Of a DNA stretch of 9,751 nucleotides, positions 6,450 to 9,751 are shown one piece after another (positions within the stretch are counted from its first letter, which is position 1; each line of letters begins with the position of its first letter). Source of the DNA: Gammaproteobacteria bacterium (lineage in GTDB: Bacteria; Pseudomonadota; Gammaproteobacteria; Steroidobacterales; SZUA-146); contig QIGP01000217.1 of assembly GCA_003228965.1 (NCBI GenBank), positions 1 to 9,751 of the forward strand, read 5' to 3'. The notes under the pieces are model-generated. The model was not told where the DNA came from, did not search any database, and saw nothing but the letters and a program-made list of their open reading frames with translations. Position numbers and translations under genes: made by a program.

Positions 6450-7244
6450 ATGCAAAACATGCCTTTTACACTGACTCACATCGCGGCCGTAGTGCCGATA
6501 AAAAAACTGACCGGAATCTGGCTACCGCTTACGGCGCTAGCCATCGGCAGCATGGTGTCCGACATGCCTATATTTTTCGGCCTGCCCGCCAGCTATTCAA
6601 CCACCCATTCGCTCTTTGGCATCATCACAGCGTGTTTGCCCATCGGTATTGCCCTGTACCTTGTCTTTCAGATTCTTGTACGCACGGCCCTGCTGGAGAT
6701 CATGCCCAATGCCATCAGCACGCGACTCGGAGAGCGCACGCGCCACGACCTTAAATACCTGATTGGCATTGTCGCGGCACTAATAATTGGTGCGGGCACG
6801 CACGTACTTTGGGATTCCTTTACACACCGCAGCGGCTGGGGAGTTCAGCTTGTGCCTGCACTTCGCGAGTCGTTTGTGTTGTTTAATCGTCCCCACCGCA
6901 TCTACACACTTCTGCAACACGGCAGCAGCGTGATTTTTTTGCCGCTCATGGCTTACGGCCTTTATCGCTGGTCGAAAGTCCCTTTTGTGCTGCCGCCTAG
7001 GCCCTATCGAAGCCAACTGCACCTACCTCTTTGGATCAAGCTCACAGGATGCTTTGCCATATTTATTGCTCCGGCGTTGTGGGCGTTAACCGAGGCCTGG
7101 CTGAAAACGCACTCCTTTTACTATGGCATTGGTCTGGCCGCCCGGGCCTATGGCCGCTACATGGTATTGACCGTGCTTGGCTTTTCGTTGCTAATTCGGG
7201 CTGCAATCTGGCTTCGGGCTCGTAATGAGCCAAGAAGAACGTGA
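6450..7244 (+). CDS. DUF4184-family multi-pass membrane protein
   Basis: A 264-residue protein resembling DUF4184 membrane proteins, whose function is not established. The family hallmark start MPFTLTH appears at residues 4-10, so the true start may be ATG 6459 rather than 6450; neither has a clear ribosome-binding site (AGGAAA at 6419-6424 is too far). Conserved His/Asp motifs are visible: TLTH (7-10), GSMVSDMP (33-40), TTHSLFG (51-57), GTHVLWDSFTH (116-126). Their spacing recalls membrane metal-dependent hydrolases of the YdjM/DUF457 type; metal binding is inference. About six hydrophobic segments lie between 23 and 250. It follows the palindromic repeat on the same strand as the thiolase, but 207 bp of repeat DNA makes an operon uncertain. 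Confidence 0.82.
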   Translation: MQNMPFTLTHIAAVVPIKKLTGIWLPLTALAIGSMVSDMPIFFGLPASYSTTHSLFGIITACLPIGIALYLVFQILVRTALLEIMPNAISTRLGERTRHDLKYLIGIVAALIIGAGTHVLWDSFTHRSGWGVQLVPALRESFVLFNRPHRIYTLLQHGSSVIFLPLMAYGLYRWSKVPFVLPPRPYRSQLHLPLWIKLTGCFAIFIAPALWALTEAWLKTHSFYYGIGLAARAYGRYMVLTVLGFSLLIRAAIWLRARNEPRRT

Positions 7245-7389
7245 ATTATCCAGTTCGCAGGGTCCGTGTGTTGTGCGTCGCGTCATCTTCTCGAAACAGA
7301 CCATTTCTTGCCTCACACCGGTATAACCCGCATGATGTGGTCCAAAATCAATCCCTTGGCTTAAACTGAATCAAACTGAAAGGCCGATA

Positions 7390-9111
7390 ATGGAAGCATT
7401 TAATTCGTTCCTAGAAACCGCTAACTCTTACTTGTGGCACAACAACATGCTCTACCTCATGGTGGGTGTGGGAGTCCTTTTCACGCTCTGGTCATTTTTT
7501 GGCCAGTTCCGCTCGTTGACCCACGGGGTCAAAGTCATTCGGGGCGCTTACGACGACCCCAACGATCCGGGCGCAATCAACCATTTCCAGGCTTTGTCCG
7601 GTGCACTTTCTGCCACCGTGGGCCTGGGTAATATTGGTGGTGTTGCTCTGGCCATCACTCTCGGCGGACCTGGTGCGGTTTTCTGGATGTGGGTCATCGG
7701 CTTTTTAGGTATGGCCATCAAACTGACTGAAGTTACCCAATCGATGCTTTACCGCAACACCGACGATCCAAAAAACCCGCATGGCGGGCCCATGTGGGTA
7801 GCCTCGAAAGGTATCAAACGCGCCTTTCCAAATCTTGCGTGGCTCGGTTCATTAATCGGTGGCACGTTCTGCATTATGCTGCTGATCTCAACCATCACGG
7901 GCGGCAACATGTTCCAGGCCTGGAACGTCGCCGAACTCAGTGAAACGTACTTTGGTATTCCTGGATGGATCACCGGAGTCTTCATGGCTTCGTTAGTAGG
8001 CATGGTCATCATTGGTGGAATTAGCCGAATTGGTAAAGTAGCCGGATTCCTGGTGCCGTTTATGGTTGGACTTTATTTGATCGCAGGTACGTTTGTACTG
8101 ATCAAAAATGCTGGTGCCATTCCTGGCGTCTTCAGCCTGATCATCCACTCGGCGTTTAACCCAACAGAAGCCACCGGCGCGTTCGTCGGCGGCACCATGG
8201 CTTCGGCCCTCTTGTTTGGAATGAAACGAGCCATCTTCTCTAACGAAGCCGGTCAGGGTAGCTCTCCTGTTATTCACTCCGCTGTCAAAACCGATGAGCC
8301 TGTTCGCGAAGGTTTGGTTGCAGGACTTGAGCCCTTCATTGACACCATCGTGGTGTGTACCTTTACTGCTCTCATTATATTGAGTACCGGTGTATGGAAC
8401 CGTGGCGCTGAAGCCGAATTTGCCAATGTGCCTGCCATCGTCCCGGTTGGTGCTAGCCAGTTCTCGATCAACGACACACCGGCCCCTAAAGCTACTGCCA
8501 CCGAGTGGCAGGTCGGGCAGTCGGTATTCATGATAGTTAAAGGTGACGAGCACGAAGGGCGCGGCAATGACAAGCATCAGCTGTTCGGTCAGGTTATCGA
8601 GAAGAACAATCAAATGCTCATTGACTGGGGCAATCTGGAATCGAAGTCGACACCACAGATTGAAAAAGCAGAAGTGTTTGCATCGTTAGGCGGCGCTACG
8701 CTAACCGCCCGTGCGTTTGACACCGCAGCTGACGGTCTTGGTAAGTGGCTGGTAACCATTGCGTCACTCATGTTCGCCATCTCCACCATGATTTCGTGGA
8801 GTTACTACGGCGAGCAGTGCATGGTCTTTCTCCTTGGCGAAAAATCAGTTCTGCCTTACAAGTTCGTATTTTGTGCGCTCATTGTTGTGGCCACTTTAGG
8901 ACTCATCGAAACCGACAGGGCCCTCGACAACTTAACGAGCTTTGGTACGGGTGTGGCCGTACTTGCCAACATACCGATCATGTTAATTTTTGGTCGACAG
9001 GCCATGCGCGCATACCACAACTACTTCAAGCGCGTGAAAGCCGGAGAAGCTGAGCCTGGACATGGCACGCCTGCACCAAACATCGATGACATCATCGACG
9101 GTAAAGCGTAG
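7390..9111 (+). CDS. AGCS-family sodium:alanine/glycine symporter with large extramembrane insertion
   Basis: A 573-residue inner-membrane amino-acid carrier of the alanine/glycine:cation symporter (AGCS) family, which couples uptake of Ala or Gly to Na+. Signatures: QALSGALSATVGLGNIGGVALAI (68-90) with the following GGPGAVFWMW, the PHGGPMW loop (130-136), SNEAGQGSSPVIHSA (284-298) and AISTMISWSYYGEQ (463-476). AAAGG at 7379-7383, six bases before ATG, supports the start. Usual members are about 450-500 residues. The excess is a hydrophilic stretch between about 337 and 437, where shorter family members have a brief loop; it includes a beta-rich segment (WQVGQSVFMIVKG, then LFGQVIEKNNQMLIDWGNL). 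The C-terminus (about 540-573) is hydrophilic. It appears monocistronic: 145 bp upstream contain no convincing promoter, and a GC-rich hairpin follows the stop. Confidence 0.94.
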   Translation: MEAFNSFLETANSYLWHNNMLYLMVGVGVLFTLWSFFGQFRSLTHGVKVIRGAYDDPNDPGAINHFQALSGALSATVGLGNIGGVALAITLGGPGAVFWMWVIGFLGMAIKLTEVTQSMLYRNTDDPKNPHGGPMWVASKGIKRAFPNLAWLGSLIGGTFCIMLLISTITGGNMFQAWNVAELSETYFGIPGWITGVFMASLVGMVIIGGISRIGKVAGFLVPFMVGLYLIAGTFVLIKNAGAIPGVFSLIIHSAFNPTEATGAFVGGTMASALLFGMKRAIFSNEAGQGSSPVIHSAVKTDEPVREGLVAGLEPFIDTIVVCTFTALIILSTGVWNRGAEAEFANVPAIVPVGASQFSINDTPAPKATATEWQVGQSVFMIVKGDEHEGRGNDKHQLFGQVIEKNNQMLIDWGNLESKSTPQIEKAEVFASLGGATLTARAFDTAADGLGKWLVTIASLMFAISTMISWSYYGEQCMVFLLGEKSVLPYKFVFCALIVVATLGLIETDRALDNLTSFGTGVAVLANIPIMLIFGRQAMRAYHNYFKRVKAGEAEPGHGTPAPNIDDIIDGKA

Positions 9112-9137
9112 TTAGAAAAATGTAGTACGTAATGTGA

Positions 9138-9163
9138 CTTCCCCGGCCGACCGGCCGGGGAGG
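9138..9163 (+). terminator. GC-rich hairpin after the symporter gene, probable terminator
   Basis: CCCCGGCC (9141-9148) and GGCCGGGG (9153-9160) form a perfect 8-bp stem with a GACC loop, extendable to 11 pairs at 9138-9140/9161-9163 with one G-U pair. It lies 26 bp after the stop codon. The downstream sequence (TTCAATCTG) has no T-tract, so it may stop transcription weakly or protect the 3' end. Confidence 0.6.
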
Positions 9164-9629
9164 TTCAATCTGAAAAGCCTTCAGAGCAGTAAAATCTACC
9201 TATTTATAGCACCTACAGGCCAGTATCTACTTGCCGTGTCAGATGACTGTTTAGCTAAATGGGTTTCGGTTGCGTGCCAAACCAGGGCCTGGCTTATTTA
9301 CCCGTAGTGCAAAAACGGCGACAGTCTTGACGTTCATTATTAAGGTCGATACTGCGTCGGCGTCTTGTACGTGGGCGGGTTGGTATCAACGCCGCCCACT
9401 ACAAAAAAATAATTCGTATTATTGTAATTCAATCGCCTGGTGCCCGGATGCCTTACAGGCCGGCCATAGTCGTCGGTTCTGCTCCTGTACAATCGTTCGC
9501 AGTAGCTGGTGCCTTACCATGCCTAAAGCTCAAACTGCGTTGGCCCCGACGCGGGGCGAGATCAAATTATCGCAGCGCGTCATGAATGCAAACTAGTGAA
9601 TTGTCAGGCATTGTAAACCGTTTCCAAAT
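9164..9629. other. Gene-free stretch
   Basis: I see no convincing gene here. The longest open frame (9270-9596, plus) is rich in Cys, Trp and Ser, lacks a ribosome-binding site and shows no protein-like pattern, so it is rejected. The stretch contains one strong bulged hairpin (9366-9403, listed separately) and a small GC hairpin, GCCCC/GGGGC, near 9543-9557. It could encode a small RNA or hold decayed sequence. Confidence 0.5.
9366..9403. repeat. 16-bp bulged hairpin
   Basis: Pairings on one stem are TGTA(9366-9369)/TACA(9400-9403), GTGGGCGG(9371-9378)/CCGCCCAC(9392-9399) and GTTG(9379-9382)/CAAC(9387-9390), with a GTAT loop and single bulged bases C9370 and G9391. A run of seven A follows on the plus strand, so it is not a terminator in that direction. 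On the minus strand the T-run precedes the stem, so it does not terminate that way either. Confidence 0.6.
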
Positions 9630-9649
9630 CAATGACATGGTTGTCATTG
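9630..9649. promoter_or_regulatory. 20-bp perfect palindrome, candidate operator
   Basis: CAATGACA (9630-9637) and TGTCATTG (9642-9649) are perfect inverted 8-mers separated by TGGT, a typical geometry for a dimeric regulator site. It lies about 65 bp upstream of the -35 of the promoter at the right edge. A small hairpin with no regulatory role is the alternative. Confidence 0.4.
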
Positions 9650-9714
9650 CCTACCCCTCAGGTTTGTACTTGCATTCGTTACTCGCGCAACCAATACCTT
9701 TCTGATGAAATATC

Positions 9715-9742
9715 TTGATTAATTAATTTCCTGTGGTATATT
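9715..9742 (+). promoter_or_regulatory. Sigma70-type promoter with extended -10, pointing off the right edge
   Basis: The -35 TTGATT (9715-9720), a 16-bp AT-rich spacer and the -10 TATATT (9737-9742), preceded by TGG, form an extended -10 promoter. The expected start point, about seven bases downstream, falls at or beside ATG 9749-9751, the last bases of the window. The driven gene is not visible. Confidence 0.55.
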
Positions 9743-9751
9743 CTAGCCATG

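Noticed and set aside
6294..6479. Minus-strand 61-codon frame over the palindrome
   Set aside because: It lies almost wholly in the inverted repeat and tandem copies and has no ribosome site.
7245..7389. Promoter upstream of the symporter around TATAAC at 7322-7327
   Set aside because: TATAAC is fair, but the best -35-like TTGCCT is only 8 bp away and nothing suitable lies 16-18 bp upstream.
7993..8613. 206-codon minus-strand frame inside the symporter gene
   Set aside because: It is antisense to a strongly supported transporter, has no ribosome site and no recognisable protein features.
9270..9596. 108-codon open frame after the symporter gene
   Set aside because: No ribosome-binding site, odd composition rich in Cys, Trp and Ser, no hydrophobic or domain pattern, and it runs through a strong hairpin.

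Overview
The window most resembles chromosomal DNA of a marine or aquatic gammaproteobacterium. This is inferred from the gene families, not from a taxonomic marker: a two-transmembrane sensor kinase that looks like the 'proteobacterial dedicated sortase system' kinases, LEA14-type lipoproteins, a NorM-type MATE pump, a FadI/HADHB-type thiolase and a sodium:alanine symporter. No rRNA, tRNA, CRISPR array, transposase or phage gene is visible.

Layout. Positions 6-107 hold a long rod-like inverted repeat. A sensor histidine kinase follows on the plus strand (183-2258). It converges, across 17 bp, with a minus-strand block read right to left: a MATE transporter (start about 4599, end 3226), a LEA14/WHy lipoprotein (3129-2638), and 5 bp later a small unrecognised lipoprotein (2632-2276). 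The divergent gap between the MATE gene and the plus-strand thiolase (4962-6242) is filled by a 262-bp nested inverted-repeat element (4648-4909). It can be drawn as a three-way-junction structure and carries a 26-codon ORF with a good Shine-Dalgarno sequence. Downstream of the thiolase is a second palindromic element (6276-6400) with a 31-bp perfect inverted repeat and an exact 25-bp tandem duplication. Next come a DUF4184-type membrane protein (6450-7244) and an AGCS-family amino-acid carrier with a large insertion (7390-9111), closed by a GC-rich hairpin (9138-9163). The last about 590 bp hold no convincing gene; they contain a bulged hairpin, a 20-bp perfect palindrome and a good sigma70-type promoter pointing off the right edge.

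How the genes work together: they look like housekeeping and envelope functions rather than one pathway. The only clear co-transcription unit is the lipoprotein pair, possibly with the MATE gene. The thiolase has no adjacent hydratase/dehydrogenase partner, and the kinase has no response regulator or sortase in view.

The best candidates for something undescribed are the three palindromic elements, chiefly 4648-4909. I could not search for other copies or run a folding program, so all structure statements are hand pairings.
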